From Mycobacterium sp. 1245111.1 (GTDB taxonomy: Bacteria > Actinomycetota > Actinomycetes > Mycobacteriales > Mycobacteriaceae): 64,000 nucleotides of DNA. Shown here piece after piece: positions 8,681 to 18,682 of the stretch. Where the stretch lies: NCBI RefSeq assembly GCF_001673405.1, contig NZ_LZLV01000017.1, positions 26,667-90,666 of the forward strand. Direction: 5' to 3'. The position numbers and the translations under genes were made by a program. The notes under the pieces were generated by a model that had not been told where the DNA came from, made no database searches, and worked only from the letters and a program-made list of their open reading frames with translations. Position 1 is the stretch's first letter; every line of letters begins with the position of its first letter.

Positions 8681-9606
8681 GCCGTGACACTTTTGGTGAG
8701 ATGCAGGAAGGCCTCGTCCAGCGTTGGCTTCCGCAGCGATATGTCGAGCAACTCGACGCCGAGCTGGTCGACCCGGCGGAAAACCTCGCCAAACGTCACA
8801 ACGCCGTCGGGTGCCAGCACCGACACCGTGTTCGCCTCGCTATCGGCCTGGGCGCCATCGAGGTCGGCAATCACGTCGAAGATCCTGCACAGATCCGACG
8901 GGTTGGCCGGGCTCACCGTGCAATAGCCGAACCTGACCCGGCTTTTGAGGTCCTCGGCCGTCCCGCTGGCGATGACGCGGCCTCCGTCGATCACGACGAT
9001 CGAATCGCTGAGCACGTCGGCCTCTTCGAGATACTGCGTCGTGAGCAGGACCGTGACGCCCTGGGCTGACAGCGACGACACCAGGTCCCACACGTCGCGG
9101 CGGCTGCGCGGGTCCAACCCGGTCGTCGGTTCGTCGAGGAACAGCACTTTCGGCGGGATCACGAGTGCGGCGGCGATATCGATGCGCCGCTGCATACCCA
9201 CCGAATAGGTGCCCACCCGCCGATCGGCGGCGTGTGACATGTCGAACTGATCGATCAGGGTGTCCGCTCGCAGCTGCGCATGTTTGCGGCGCATGCCCCG
9301 CAGCCGGCCGAACAGCACCAGATTCTCGCGTCCGGTCAGCTGCCAGTCGAGGGCCGCGAGCTGGCCGGTGGTCCCGATGTTCGCGCGTACCCGGGCGGGC
9401 TGGCGGACGACGTCGTAGCCAGCCACAATCGCCTGCCCGGAGGTGGGTCGTAGCAGCGTGGACAGGATCTTGATCGTGGTCGTCTTACCGGCGCCGTTAT
9501 GGCCGAGAACCGCGCAGACCGACCCGGACGGAACCGAAAAGGTGACGTCCTGCAAGGCGTGAATGGTTCCGTCGAACGTCTTGGCTACGCCGTTGAGCTC
9601 GATCAC
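8677..9606 (-). CDS. drrA: ABC exporter ATP-binding protein, DrrA-like
   Basis: ATPase subunit of 309 residues. Walker A is GHNGAGKT (35-42), Walker B is VLFLDEPTTGLDP, and the H-loop region is LLTTQYLEEAD. The signature motif reads YSVGM rather than LSGGQ, a degenerate form common in DrrA-type exporters. The C-terminal about 90 residues end in LRKPTLDEAFLHLT, typical of the DrrA subfamily. The start is GTG. It is the first gene of the three-gene ABC operon and lies 53 bp downstream of the second glycosyltransferase on the same strand. Confidence 0.92.
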   Translation of the reverse strand: MIELNGVAKTFDGTIHALQDVTFSVPSGSVCAVLGHNGAGKTTTIKILSTLLRPTSGQAIVAGYDVVRQPARVRANIGTTGQLAALDWQLTGRENLVLFGRLRGMRRKHAQLRADTLIDQFDMSHAADRRVGTYSVGMQRRIDIAAALVIPPKVLFLDEPTTGLDPRSRRDVWDLVSSLSAQGVTVLLTTQYLEEADVLSDSIVVIDGGRVIASGTAEDLKSRVRFGYCTVSPANPSDLCRIFDVIADLDGAQADSEANTVSVLAPDGVVTFGEVFRRVDQLGVELLDISLRKPTLDEAFLHLTKSVTA

Positions 9607-9659
9607 GGATCAGATACTACGGTCAGTTAGACGGGTGTTGAACAAGAACCGGATTTCGC

Positions 9660-10928
9660 TCAGCCGACCTGCTGTAAGCGGGCGTAATCCTCGACCCGAT
9701 CGGCGGCGGCCGCCACGCTTTGCGCGGGTTTCGCCATCCGGGCGGCGACCTCGCGGGCCCGCGCGACGTAGTGCGGGGCGAGGATCGTGCGCAGGTCCGC
9801 GACAAGCGACTTCTCGGTGACCGACGAAAAGCGCCGAGCCGTGCCGACTTTCAGCCGTTTGACCGCGGCGCCCCACACCACCTGAACGTCGGCCATCCAG
9901 AGGATCAACGTGGGAACCCCGGCGCGCAGGCCGGCGGCCGTGGTGCCCGCGCCGCCGTGGTGGACGACTGCGCGGCAGGCCGGAAAGACCGTCGCATAGT
10001 TCATCGTGCCGACCACCTTGACGTGATCGGGCGGGGAGACGTCGCCGAAGTCGCTGGAGGCCGCACACACCAGCGCCCGCTCGCCCAGCTGCGCGCAGGC
10101 CGCGCTGATCATCGCGATCATGTCGGCCGGTGATTCGACGGGAATGCTGCCGAACCCGAAGCAGATCGGCGGCGTTCCCGCCGCGATCCACCTCGCGACC
10201 TCGTCGTCGGCGTCGGTCGGCGACTCCAGCGTCAGCGTGCCGACGAATGGCCTGCTGCCATCCCACTGTGCCCATTCCGCAGCCAGTCCGGGAAAACACA
10301 CCTCGTCATAGGCCTGGATTTCCAGCGATCCGCGTTCCGCGATCCGGCGCGGCGCGGGCCCGACCGCCTTCGGCAGTCCCAGCTCGCGGCGCTGGGCGGC
10401 CTCGACCTTGCGCACCCCGCGGGACACCAGCCATTCGTACACCGTCAGCGCCGAGCGGTTCAGCGGCGCCGGCAGCGTCGGAACGACGTGGCCGTTGACC
10501 CGAATGGGAAACCACAACACTGTGGTCAATGGAATGTCGCGATACTCGGCGACGTTGGCGACGAGTTCCTGGTAGCTCATGCCGGTGATGAGCAGGTCGG
10601 CCCCGTCCGCCAGCGAGGTCAGCATCGCGCTCATCTCCGCCCAGGCCTGGGTGCCCGGCTTTCGCGATTCACGGAACATCGCGAGCACATCCCGGACCCG
10701 CCAGAAATTGCGGAAGAAGTACGCCCAGAAGTTGCGTGTCGATTCCAGCCACGCCGCAACGTCTGGGCCGTAGGCGACCGCTGGAACCCCGGCCGCCTCG
10801 GTAAAGCCGACTAGGTCGGGCGGGACGGCCATCCGCACGTCGTGTCCGCGGCTCTGCAGCTCGCGGCCGAGGGCAACGCCGGGTTCGACGTCACCGCGAG
10901 TTCCGTAGAACGCGAGCACAATTCGCAT
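9660..10928 (-). CDS. UGT-like (GT1 family) glycosyltransferase, paralogue of the 1393-2664 gene
   Basis: Predicted 422-residue glycosyltransferase. It shares with the first one the start block (LAFYGTRGDVEPGVALGREL), the PxLVGFTEAAG segment, the CFGFGSIP loop and the donor site VVHHGGAGTTAAGLRAGVP. The ATG at 10928 lies 2 bp after the stop of the sulfotransferase gene upstream, so the two are almost certainly co-translated. The longer frame to 10997 runs into the sulfotransferase and is rejected. Together with the other paralogue it probably adds successive sugars to the same lipid core; donors and acceptors are unknown. Confidence 0.9.
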   Translation of the reverse strand: MRIVLAFYGTRGDVEPGVALGRELQSRGHDVRMAVPPDLVGFTEAAGVPAVAYGPDVAAWLESTRNFWAYFFRNFWRVRDVLAMFRESRKPGTQAWAEMSAMLTSLADGADLLITGMSYQELVANVAEYRDIPLTTVLWFPIRVNGHVVPTLPAPLNRSALTVYEWLVSRGVRKVEAAQRRELGLPKAVGPAPRRIAERGSLEIQAYDEVCFPGLAAEWAQWDGSRPFVGTLTLESPTDADDEVARWIAAGTPPICFGFGSIPVESPADMIAMISAACAQLGERALVCAASSDFGDVSPPDHVKVVGTMNYATVFPACRAVVHHGGAGTTAAGLRAGVPTLILWMADVQVVWGAAVKRLKVGTARRFSSVTEKSLVADLRTILAPHYVARAREVAARMAKPAQSVAAAADRVEDYARLQQVG

Positions 10929-10930
10929 CG

Positions 10931-11911
10931 CTATGCCCAAGTCCCGCTGCGCCGGTGAGCCAGCGCGAGCATCTCGAGGGCCAGCTTCACCAACCACGGC
11001 GGCATGAACCGGTTGAGCCGCAGGTAGCGGCGGGAATCCGCGAGTGCGGTCCGGAAACCGTGTTCGTTGGCCGCGTACGCCGCGAAAACGCGGTCCAGTT
11101 CAGCCGGGTCCCACGCCTCGTCCCGCGCGGCCGCGCCCAGCGCTTCGTAAACCACTGACATCCAGTCCGTGCCGAAGGGCTCCGGCACCTGGCCGCGGTG
11201 TCGGTGATGCCGAAGATCCGCTGTGAGGAACTCGTCGGTCGCTGCCTCATCCTGGGCGCTGAGATCGATGTCGAGGGCCGCGGAAATCCGTTTCACTTCC
11301 CGGCGCCAGTCCTCCAGAAGGTTGGTGTATTCGACGAAGACCCGGGGCATATCGCGGGTGTCTCGCTCGGCGAGCAGGGTGTATTTCAGCCACCACGCGC
11401 TGGTGAGCTCGGGGGAGGCTTGCACGTAATTCTGTTGGGCGGCACGCCTTTCCAGCGAGCCGATCACCTCGAGCGGGTGGCGGACGGCGATCACGGTCTT
11501 GACGTCGAATCCGGCCAGACGTGCCGCCTTGAACCAGATACCGGACACCGTCGTGATCTTTGGTTCCTTGATCACCACGACCGGCGCGTCCGGCAACGTG
11601 GTCAGAAACGCCCGGACCACCGCGACGTCGGCGGCGTTCCCGTCGGCGTCGAACACACCTTCCTGCTGCATGCGCAGCGTCAGGTCGTATCCGGAGCTGC
11701 CGTGGCGCCGCAGGATCTTTTCGTTGAGATGGATGGCCGCCCGCGGTTCCCAACAGCCGCGCGGATTCTCGGAGGTGGCCCCCAACAGCCCGGTAGGAAG
11801 GGCGGCTCCGCACAGCGAAAGCACCCGGGCGAGCGCCGACGTTCCGGACCGGCCGAAGCCCAGCACGAACAGCGCGACGGGCTTTGCGGGAATGCGTGGG
11901 TCGGGGGTCAT
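10931..11911 (-). CDS. Sulfotransferase family protein (PAPS-dependent)
   Basis: Predicted 326-residue sulfotransferase moving sulfate from PAPS to a hydroxyl of a carbohydrate or lipid. The N-terminus has the 5'-phosphosulfate loop GFGRSGTS (18-25), and RHPLEVIGS matches the 3'-phosphate-binding Arg/Ser region. ATG 11911 was chosen because the longer frame to 12055 has no better start and intrudes on the divergent gene. It is directly coupled to the glycosyltransferase downstream (2 bp), which suggests that the sugar added or its neighbour is sulfated. Mycobacterial sulfolipids and sulfated glycopeptidolipids are precedents. The ribosome-binding site is weak. Confidence 0.82.
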   Translation of the reverse strand: MTPDPRIPAKPVALFVLGFGRSGTSALARVLSLCGAALPTGLLGATSENPRGCWEPRAAIHLNEKILRRHGSSGYDLTLRMQQEGVFDADGNAADVAVVRAFLTTLPDAPVVVIKEPKITTVSGIWFKAARLAGFDVKTVIAVRHPLEVIGSLERRAAQQNYVQASPELTSAWWLKYTLLAERDTRDMPRVFVEYTNLLEDWRREVKRISAALDIDLSAQDEAATDEFLTADLRHHRHRGQVPEPFGTDWMSVVYEALGAAARDEAWDPAELDRVFAAYAANEHGFRTALADSRRYLRLNRFMPPWLVKLALEMLALAHRRSGTWA

Positions 11912-12002
11912 GGCGTCGGCTACTCTACATGTGATGAATTGGCCTGGCGTCACAAACGGCGGTCCGTGCGCTGTCGGACCTAGGTCATCGGAGGTGTGAT
12001 CA

Positions 12003-13406
12003 GTGCCAGTCCGGATGCGCCGCGCGCGGGAATCCACCAACACTCCTGGGCCCAAAGGTGCTGTCCAACAAGATGATCGGCTCGCGCTCGTCGATCAAGC
12101 CTTCTTTGCGGGGCATCAAGCCGCCGGCCAGAAAGATGTCATGCAGGTGGTGTGGCTGTATGAGCACCCCATCAACTGGGATGGCCTGAGACGTTTCCAC
12201 CACAACCTGGGTCGCGGATTGCTGGGACGGCGCATCGAGCGGTCACCGTTGCCGTTCGCCCGGTATCGCTGGGTCGTGGATCACGGGCCGTCGGATATCG
12301 ATATCGAGGAGCGCGCACGTCCACGCGCCGAACTGAGCGACTGGGCCGATGAACGTTCGCAGTTGCCCACCGACCCGGAATGGGGACCCGGCTGGCACCT
12401 CGGCGTGCTTCCGCTTACCGACGGCTCGACCGCCGTCAGCCTGGTGGCCTCCCACTATCTACTCGACGGCATCGGGCTGGTGGTCGCGCTGGTCGATGCG
12501 CTTTCAGGAAACACCCGCGATCTCGGCTACCGGCCACCACAGTCACGGACTCGACTCCGCGCGATGGTCGAGGATGCCCGCCGAACAGCGCGGGACGTAC
12601 CCGGGGTCGCCCGGGCACTTGCCGCGGCGCCCAAACAGGTCCGCTTACGTCCGCCGGTGGGTGCACCAGCGCCGACACCGCGACCCGTGGCCATCCGTCA
12701 CAGTGACGGCGATGAGCCCGTCGTCGTGCCAGGTGTCTCGATCTACGTCGACATCGATGCGTTCGATGCCCGGGCGGAGTCGCTCGGCGGATCGGGCAAC
12801 ACGCTGGTGGCCGGGATGGCCGCGAAATTCGGCGAGCTGATGGGCCACGAACATGACCACGACGGCAATGTCACTGTGCAGCTCGTCATGAGCGATCGCA
12901 CGGAGGGCGACACGCGTGCTGTCGCAGTGTCGCTGGCCCGCATTCAGGTCGATCCGACCTGGGTGACAACGGATCTGAGGGATACCCGCGCTGCGGTCAA
13001 GGAGGCGCTGACGACGTGGCGGGAAACGCCACACGTGTCATCGCACCTCGAATCGCTGACCCCGTTCATGCCGAAGCGAACGTGGAAATGGGCGGTCGAT
13101 CGATCGTTCGCCGACCCCGATCGCCCGGTGGTGTGCTCCAACCTCGGCGACGTCGGCATGGTGGTGAACCGTCTCGACGGCAGCGACGCCGAATACGCCT
13201 TCGCGCGCGGGACACGGCAACACGTGACGCGCCGGTGGCTTGAGCGCATCGGCGGACAACTGCAGTTGTTGTCGTTTCGCATTCCCGGCCGGGTCGTCGT
13301 CCACGTCCTCGGCTACCAACTGGGCGCCGAGAACAGCAAGCCCGCGTTGCGTGAGTTGGCGGCGCGGGTGCTAGATGAGTTCGACCTGACCGGCCAGGTC
13401 GACTGA
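12003..13406 (+). CDS. WS/DGAT or Pap-like acyltransferase
   Basis: Predicted 467-residue acyl-CoA-dependent acyltransferase of the condensation/WS-DGAT superfamily. The catalytic HxxxDG motif is SHYLLDGIG. A C-terminal region with NLGDVG is compatible with the family's second subdomain. The start is GTG 12003 with GGAGG about 8 bp upstream. It diverges from the sulfotransferase across 91 bp and its 3' end overlaps the MFS gene by 36 bp, tail to tail. In a glycolipid island an O-acyltransferase (as the Pap and Atf proteins of other loci) is expected, but triacylglycerol or wax ester synthesis is also possible. Confidence 0.78.
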   Translation: MPVRMRRARESTNTPGPKGAVQQDDRLALVDQAFFAGHQAAGQKDVMQVVWLYEHPINWDGLRRFHHNLGRGLLGRRIERSPLPFARYRWVVDHGPSDIDIEERARPRAELSDWADERSQLPTDPEWGPGWHLGVLPLTDGSTAVSLVASHYLLDGIGLVVALVDALSGNTRDLGYRPPQSRTRLRAMVEDARRTARDVPGVARALAAAPKQVRLRPPVGAPAPTPRPVAIRHSDGDEPVVVPGVSIYVDIDAFDARAESLGGSGNTLVAGMAAKFGELMGHEHDHDGNVTVQLVMSDRTEGDTRAVAVSLARIQVDPTWVTTDLRDTRAAVKEALTTWRETPHVSSHLESLTPFMPKRTWKWAVDRSFADPDRPVVCSNLGDVGMVVNRLDGSDAEYAFARGTRQHVTRRWLERIGGQLQLLSFRIPGRVVVHVLGYQLGAENSKPALRELAARVLDEFDLTGQVD

Positions 13407-14897
13407 CGAATCGTCGGCGGCGGTTTTGGCGTGCGCGACCTGCCGTGCGCTGTATCCGATGAATAATGCCGCGCCGCAGAGCAGGCCCACCACACCGGCC
13501 AGGCAGAGCAGGCCGTCGGTGTAAGCGTGGTCGAGTGCGTGCAGCTGGGCGGCGGTCATGGTTTTCACCGGCCCGGTGGTGCCGCCCAGCCGGAGTGTCC
13601 GCGACGTGATCACGACTTGGATCGCCACCAACACCAGCGGCCCGCCGAGGTTCTGCAGCATCACCGAGATAGCCGTCGCGGGCCCGATGCGATCGACGTC
13701 GACGCTGGCCATCAGCGAAAGCGCAAGCGGAACACCGATCATGCCGAGGCCGACGGCGCCGACGACGATGGGCATCACGAGGTTAGGGAAGTAAGGGATG
13801 CCTGCGTTGAGCGTCGAGCAGTACAGCGTCGCTGCCAGCACCACGGCTCCGCCGACGATCACCGTGACTCGCGGCGAGAACCATGTCACCAGCCGTGACG
13901 ACGCGGCCGTCCCGAGGGCCATCGCGAAAGCGAACGGAATGAAGCCGACGGCGGCGCGCAGCGGGCTGTAACCCATGATGGCCTGCACATACATGGCGAG
14001 CAGCACTGTCATCGCGAAGCCGATTCCGCGGACCAGGAACATGGCCGCGAATGTGGCGACCCGGTCGCGGTCGAGGAACAGGTTGAAGGGGACGATCGGG
14101 TTCTCGGCAGTCCGCTCAACCAGCACAAACGCCATGAACGCGGTTGCGGCCACCAGCGATGTGCCGATTTCCGCGCCCGACCGCCAGCCCTTCTCCGGTC
14201 CGATCGACATGGCGAAGACAGTGGCGGTGCACGCCAATGTGGCCAGCACTGCGCCGGCGGCGTCGAGCCGGGTCCGCTGCCGTTGGGTTTCAGACAGCAT
14301 CGTGCGCGCCAGGTAAAACACCACCACGCCGATCGGGACGTTCACCAGGAACGCCAGCCGCCACGACACCCCGGTGAGCGCCCCGCCGACGACCAGGCCC
14401 AGCACCGCGCCGACCGCGCCCATCGCACCGAACACCGCCGCCGCCGTATTGCGCGCCGGGCCCTTGGGGAACGTGGTCGCGACCAGCGCCATGCAGGTCG
14501 GCACCACGATCGCGGCGGCGGCGCCGTGCAGCAGCCGCGCCGCGACGAGGGCCGCGCCGTCCCAGGCGATGCCGCAGATCATCGAGGCCAGGGTGAACAT
14601 CGCCACCCCGATCAGCAGCGTGCGTTTGCGTCCGATGCTGTCGCCGAGGCGGCCGCCCACCAGGATCAGGCCACCGAAGGTCAGCCCGTACGCCGTGATC
14701 ACCCAGCTGCGGCCGGCATCCGACAGGCCCAGCTCGTTCTGGATCCTCGGAAGCGCGAAGACTGCGACCGGGCCGTCCATCGCTGCCATCAGCTGCATCC
14801 CGCCGATCGCGCTGAGGACGGTGATGAACTGGCGAGTCGGAACGTGGCTTGTGCTGTCGTCCGGCGTGGTCGATTCGACGTGCGTCGGAGTCGCCAT
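13371..14897 (-). CDS. MFS transporter, DHA2 (EmrB/QacA-like) family
   Basis: Predicted 508-residue integral membrane exporter, with about 14 hydrophobic segments. Visible are the DHA2 motif A, GGRLGDSIGRKR, after the second helix, the N-terminal helix with an acidic residue in MQLMAAMDGPVAVFALP, and the long central helices. It should use proton motive force to export a small or lipidic compound. The ATG at 14897 follows GGTGAT. Divergent from the mmpS-mmpL-mmpL operon, it may be a third export route for the island. Drug efflux is the default annotation and cannot be excluded. Confidence 0.87.
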   Translation of the reverse strand: MATPTHVESTTPDDSTSHVPTRQFITVLSAIGGMQLMAAMDGPVAVFALPRIQNELGLSDAGRSWVITAYGLTFGGLILVGGRLGDSIGRKRTLLIGVAMFTLASMICGIAWDGAALVAARLLHGAAAAIVVPTCMALVATTFPKGPARNTAAAVFGAMGAVGAVLGLVVGGALTGVSWRLAFLVNVPIGVVVFYLARTMLSETQRQRTRLDAAGAVLATLACTATVFAMSIGPEKGWRSGAEIGTSLVAATAFMAFVLVERTAENPIVPFNLFLDRDRVATFAAMFLVRGIGFAMTVLLAMYVQAIMGYSPLRAAVGFIPFAFAMALGTAASSRLVTWFSPRVTVIVGGAVVLAATLYCSTLNAGIPYFPNLVMPIVVGAVGLGMIGVPLALSLMASVDVDRIGPATAISVMLQNLGGPLVLVAIQVVITSRTLRLGGTTGPVKTMTAAQLHALDHAYTDGLLCLAGVVGLLCGAALFIGYSARQVAHAKTAADDSSVDLAGQVELI

Positions 14898-15309
14898 AGC
14901 GGATCACCTTATAGCACGTGTGCCTAGTAGTGTCGTCAGAAGTCCGGACGATTCGGCCGACATCACTGCTCATTTTTCCGAAACTCCGGATCGACCGCAG
15001 CGGCCTTGAGTATGGTTTGGAACTGTTCAACTCATGTCGAACTAAGCGGTCTGCAGAACCGATGAGATCAACCCGTTGACGACGACTTTGTCTTCGCCCG
15101 GCGGTGGAAGGTTGGGTGCGGTGGCCGAACCCGGTGTGCGCGACGATCGCGTTGCGGAGGCCCGGTCCGAATTCGCCGCAGTGGGCCTTTCCGCCTTCGA
15201 CGTCTTCGACCAACCTCCCGTCCGCGGAATCACCCTTCAACCTCTCGCGCGCGAACCCTCCGTCGCGCCTCGACCTGCCCGACCGCGTCGACGAACACAG
15301 CGATTCACG
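14898..15309. other. Intergenic region between MFS gene and mmpS, with a possible N-terminal extension of mmpS
   Basis: The 412 bp between the divergent MFS and mmpS genes must hold both promoters. I see no strong -35/-10 pair. A plus-strand frame is open in phase with mmpS from a TTG at 15076 and would add 78 residues, rich in Arg and Pro near its end, with a mostly GC-rich third position. Either mmpS has an unusual cytosolic extension or this is leader sequence. No other gene is supported here; the opposite-strand frames are shadows. Confidence 0.4.
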
Positions 15310-15741
15310 ATGTCGAAAATTCTGGGCAGGGTGTGGATACCGCTGCTCATTGCCGTGGTGATCGGTGCCGGCGGATTGACCGTGTCGCGACTGCACGGCA
15401 TTTTCGGTGCAGAGAACCGTCCCGTGTACGCCGACAGCCAAATCATCGACCCCGCGCCGTTCGACCCCAAACACCTGACCTACGAAATTTTCGGACCGCC
15501 GGGAACCGTCGCGAGGATCAGCTATTTCGATGCCAACGCCGATCCGAAACGAATCGAGGCGGCACACCTGCCCTGGTCCTTGACGTTTGCGATGACCGAC
15601 GCAACAGCAGTGGGAAGCGTTGTGGCGCAGGGGGATAGCGATACGATCGGATGCCGCATCGTGGTCGACGGGGTGGTCAAAGCCGAGAAGATCACGCACG
15701 AGACCAGCGCATTCACCTTCTGTGCGTTGAAGTCCTCATGA
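15310..15741 (+). CDS. mmpS: MmpS family transport accessory membrane protein
   Basis: Predicted 143-residue membrane-anchored accessory protein for the MmpL exporters. It has one N-terminal transmembrane helix (about residues 6-25, [17 protein letters not shown]), a RLHGIFG segment just outside, then a periplasmic domain with [18 protein letters not shown] and a late CALKSS. This is the standard MmpS pattern. The ATG at 15310 is the usual-length start, though the frame continues upstream to 15076. Its stop overlaps the mmpL ATG (ATGA), so they are co-translated. In glycopeptidolipid loci an MmpS with two MmpL proteins is required for glycolipid export, and that is the likely role here. Confidence 0.9.
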   Translation: MSKILGRVWIPLLIAVVIGAGGLTVSRLHGIFGAENRPVYADSQIIDPAPFDPKHLTYEIFGPPGTVARISYFDANADPKRIEAAHLPWSLTFAMTDATAVGSVVAQGDSDTIGCRIVVDGVVKAEKITHETSAFTFCALKSS

Positions 15742-18680
15742 GCAACCACCAGCTGCATAACGCTCGCCCCCTGGTGGCGCAAACGATCCGGCGATTGTCG
15801 GTGCCGGTGGTCTTGGCCTGGTTGGCGATCACCGTGATGATCACCGTCGGCGTCCCGTCGCTCGAGCAGGTCGAGCGGGAACGCTCAGTTTCGTTGAGTC
15901 CCAGTGAGGCACCGTCGTTCGAGGCCGCAGACCACATGGTCAAGGACTTCCAGGAAGCCAATTCCGACACGTCGGTGATGATCGTCTTGGAGGGTCAGCA
16001 ACCCCTCGGCGACGCAGCGCACCGCTACTACAACAGTCTGATCCGCCAGTTCGAGAACGACCACAAGCACGTGCAGCACATTCAGAATTTCTGGGGGGAT
16101 CCACTGACGGCAGGCGCCGCGCAAAGCGCCGACGGTAAGGCCGCCTACGTTCAACTAGATCTCGCCGGCCGCCTCGGCGCGGCCCAGGCGAACGAATCGG
16201 CTGAGGCCATCCGCGACATTGTGGCGAGGACGCCGGCGCCCGCCGGGGTGACCGCCTATGTCACGGGCGCGGCAGCGATCGCTTCGGATATGGGTCGCAG
16301 CGGAGAAAAGACCGTCCTGCTGGTGACGGCGGTCAGCCTCGGGGTGATTTTCGTTCTCTTACTGCTTGTCTACCGCTCGATCGTCACCGTCCTTCTTTTG
16401 CTCGCGATGGTCTGGATAGAACTGCAAGTCGCGCGAGGGATCGTCGCTTTCCTGGGCCATCACCAGCTCATCGGCCTTTCCACGTACGTCGTCAATCTCC
16501 TGGTGTCGATCGTGATCGCGGCCGGAACGGACTACGCGATCTTTTTCACGGGCCGGTATCAGGAGGCCCGCCAGGCCGGCGAGGACCGGGAAACCGCCTA
16601 CTACACCACCTACCGCAGCGTGGCGCCCGTTGTCTTGGCGTCGGGTGTGACGATCGCCGGGGCGCTTTTCTGCCTTCGCTTTACCCGGCTTCCCTACTTC
16701 CAGCCGCTGGGCGTGCCGTGCGCGGTGGGAGTCCTCGTGGCGGTCGCGGTAGCGCTGACCTTGACTCCGGCCGTTATCGCACTTGGTGGCCGCGTCGGGC
16801 TGTTCGACCGGAAGCGCGCGATCACGTACCGCGGATGGCGGCGGGTAGGCACCGCGATCGTCCGCTGGCCCGCGCCCATCCTGGTCGCGACATTGGCAGT
16901 CGCCCTGATCGGGCTCTTGACGCTTCCGGGGTACAAACCCGGCTACAGCGACCAGAAATACATCCCGCAAAACATCCCCGCCAATGTGGGATATGCAGCG
17001 GCGGAACGACACTTTCCCGCGTCACGGATGACACCGCCGGAGATCCTCGTGATCGAGGCGAACCACGACCTGCGCAATCCGGCAGATTTTCTGGTGCTGG
17101 AGAAACTCGCGAAGGCCATCTTCGCCGTGCAGGGCGTTTCCACCGTTCAATCGATAACACGACCCACCGGCGCCCCGCTGCAGCATGCGAGCATCCCATT
17201 CATGCTCAGCATGCAGCAGGCCGCCATGCTGCAAAATATGGCATTTCAGAAAGACCGCATGAGCGACATGCTCAAGCAGGCCGACGAGCTCGGCGAGACG
17301 ATCGCGATCATGCAGCGCATGTATACGCTGATGCAAGACCTGGCAAGCACGACTCATCACATGGCCGGCGAAACGCACGACATGGCGGCGATCACCTACG
17401 AATTGCGCGATCACATCGCAGATTTCGAAGATTTCTGGCGGCCCATTCGCAGTTACTTCTACTGGGAGAAGCACTGCGCCAGCATTCCTATCTGCTATTC
17501 ACTGCGATCGATCTTCGACTCAATCGATGGGGTCGACGACGTCAGCGACAAACTGGGTGAGTTGGTCAAGGACCTCGACAAGATCGATGTCCTCATGCCC
17601 CAGCTGCTCAGCCAGTTCCCCGAGATGATCCAGATCATGCAAGGCATGCGGACCATGTTGCTGACGATGCACAGCAGCATGTCCGGGATCTTCGGGCAGA
17701 TGGACGAGTCGAGCAACGACCCGACGGCCATGGGAAAGGCGTTCGACGCCGCCAAAAACGATGACTCCTTTTACATTCCCCCAGAGGTCTTCAAGAATCC
17801 GGACTTCAAGCGGCTCCTCAAAATCTTCCTGTCCCCCGACGGGAAAGCCGTCCGGATGCTCATTACGCAACGAGGCGATCCCTCGACACCCGAAGGAATT
17901 GCGCGGGTCGAGCCGATAAAAACCGCAGCCGAGGAGGCGCTGAAAGGCACTCCATTAGAAGACGCAAAAATTTATCTCACCGGCACCTCGGCGATGCTGA
18001 AAGACATGGTCGACGGGTCCAAATGGGATCTGCTGATCGCGGGTGTCGCCGCACTCTGTCTCATTTTCACCGTCATGCTGATCATGACCCGAAGCTCGAT
18101 CGCTGCCATGGTCATCGTCGGCACTGTCGCCCTCTCGCTGGGCTCGTCCTTCGGCCTGGCAGTGCTGGTCTGGCAGTATTTCCTCGGAATACCGCTCCAC
18201 TTCGCGGTACTCGCAATGTCGGTGATCGTGTTATTGGCGGTGGGATCCGACTACAACTTGCTGCTGGTATCCCGGATGAAAGAAGAACTCCACGCCGGCA
18301 TCAATACGGGAATCATTCGGGCGATGGCCGGCACCGGCAAGGTGGTGACGAACGCCGGCCTGGTATTCGCCTTCACGATGGCGTCCATGGCGGTCAGTGA
18401 TCTGGTCACCGTCGCCCAGCTGGGTACCACGATCGGTCTCGGTCTGATGTTCGACACCCTGGTCGTCCGCGCGTTCATGACGCCGTCGATCGCCGCGCTG
18501 TTGGGACGCTGGTTCTGGTGGCCGCAACGGGTGCGTCCCCGGCCCGCCAGCAGCCTGCTTCGGTCGGTCGGCCCGCGACCGGTGGTGCGTGCCCTCTTGC
18601 TCAGGGAGCCGGTAGGCAACGGCCATCCGGTGCGCAACGGAACCGCGTCGGGGGCGAGCGTGACCGGCAGATCGTCGTAG
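15738..18680 (+). CDS. mmpL: MmpL (RND family) lipid transporter, first of a tandem pair
   Basis: Predicted 980-residue RND-type exporter. It has an N-terminal TM helix followed by a periplasmic domain, a [16 protein letters not shown] motif in the first RND helix bundle, a second periplasmic domain, and the second bundle with the [12 protein letters not shown] motif. The second periplasmic region (about residues 480-700) is long and helical, with Met/Gln-rich segments (for example [15 protein letters not shown]) and the pair [10 protein letters not shown], matching the coiled-coil domain of MmpL4/MmpL5-type proteins. The Asp-Tyr pairs in both bundles are the proton-relay positions. It overlaps mmpS (ATGA) and is 2 bp before the second mmpL. 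Predicted substrate by context: the island's glycolipid. Confidence 0.93.
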   Translation: MSNHQLHNARPLVAQTIRRLSVPVVLAWLAITVMITVGVPSLEQVERERSVSLSPSEAPSFEAADHMVKDFQEANSDTSVMIVLEGQQPLGDAAHRYYNSLIRQFENDHKHVQHIQNFWGDPLTAGAAQSADGKAAYVQLDLAGRLGAAQANESAEAIRDIVARTPAPAGVTAYVTGAAAIASDMGRSGEKTVLLVTAVSLGVIFVLLLLVYRSIVTVLLLLAMVWIELQVARGIVAFLGHHQLIGLSTYVVNLLVSIVIAAGTDYAIFFTGRYQEARQAGEDRETAYYTTYRSVAPVVLASGVTIAGALFCLRFTRLPYFQPLGVPCAVGVLVAVAVALTLTPAVIALGGRVGLFDRKRAITYRGWRRVGTAIVRWPAPILVATLAVALIGLLTLPGYKPGYSDQKYIPQNIPANVGYAAAERHFPASRMTPPEILVIEANHDLRNPADFLVLEKLAKAIFAVQGVSTVQSITRPTGAPLQHASIPFMLSMQQAAMLQNMAFQKDRMSDMLKQADELGETIAIMQRMYTLMQDLASTTHHMAGETHDMAAITYELRDHIADFEDFWRPIRSYFYWEKHCASIPICYSLRSIFDSIDGVDDVSDKLGELVKDLDKIDVLMPQLLSQFPEMIQIMQGMRTMLLTMHSSMSGIFGQMDESSNDPTAMGKAFDAAKNDDSFYIPPEVFKNPDFKRLLKIFLSPDGKAVRMLITQRGDPSTPEGIARVEPIKTAAEEALKGTPLEDAKIYLTGTSAMLKDMVDGSKWDLLIAGVAALCLIFTVMLIMTRSSIAAMVIVGTVALSLGSSFGLAVLVWQYFLGIPLHFAVLAMSVIVLLAVGSDYNLLLVSRMKEELHAGINTGIIRAMAGTGKVVTNAGLVFAFTMASMAVSDLVTVAQLGTTIGLGLMFDTLVVRAFMTPSIAALLGRWFWWPQRVRPRPASSLLRSVGPRPVVRALLLREPVGNGHPVRNGTASGASVTGRSS

Positions 18681-18682
18681 GC

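Noticed and set aside
15024..15045. GTTC...GAAC inverted repeat in the MFS-mmpS gap
   Set aside because: Only a few positions match symmetrically, so it is not better than chance.
14290..15699. 469-residue minus-strand open frame spanning the MFS gene start, the intergenic region and mmpS
   Set aside because: It overlaps two well-supported genes in other frames and shows Arg/Gly/Asp-rich shadow composition with no domain.
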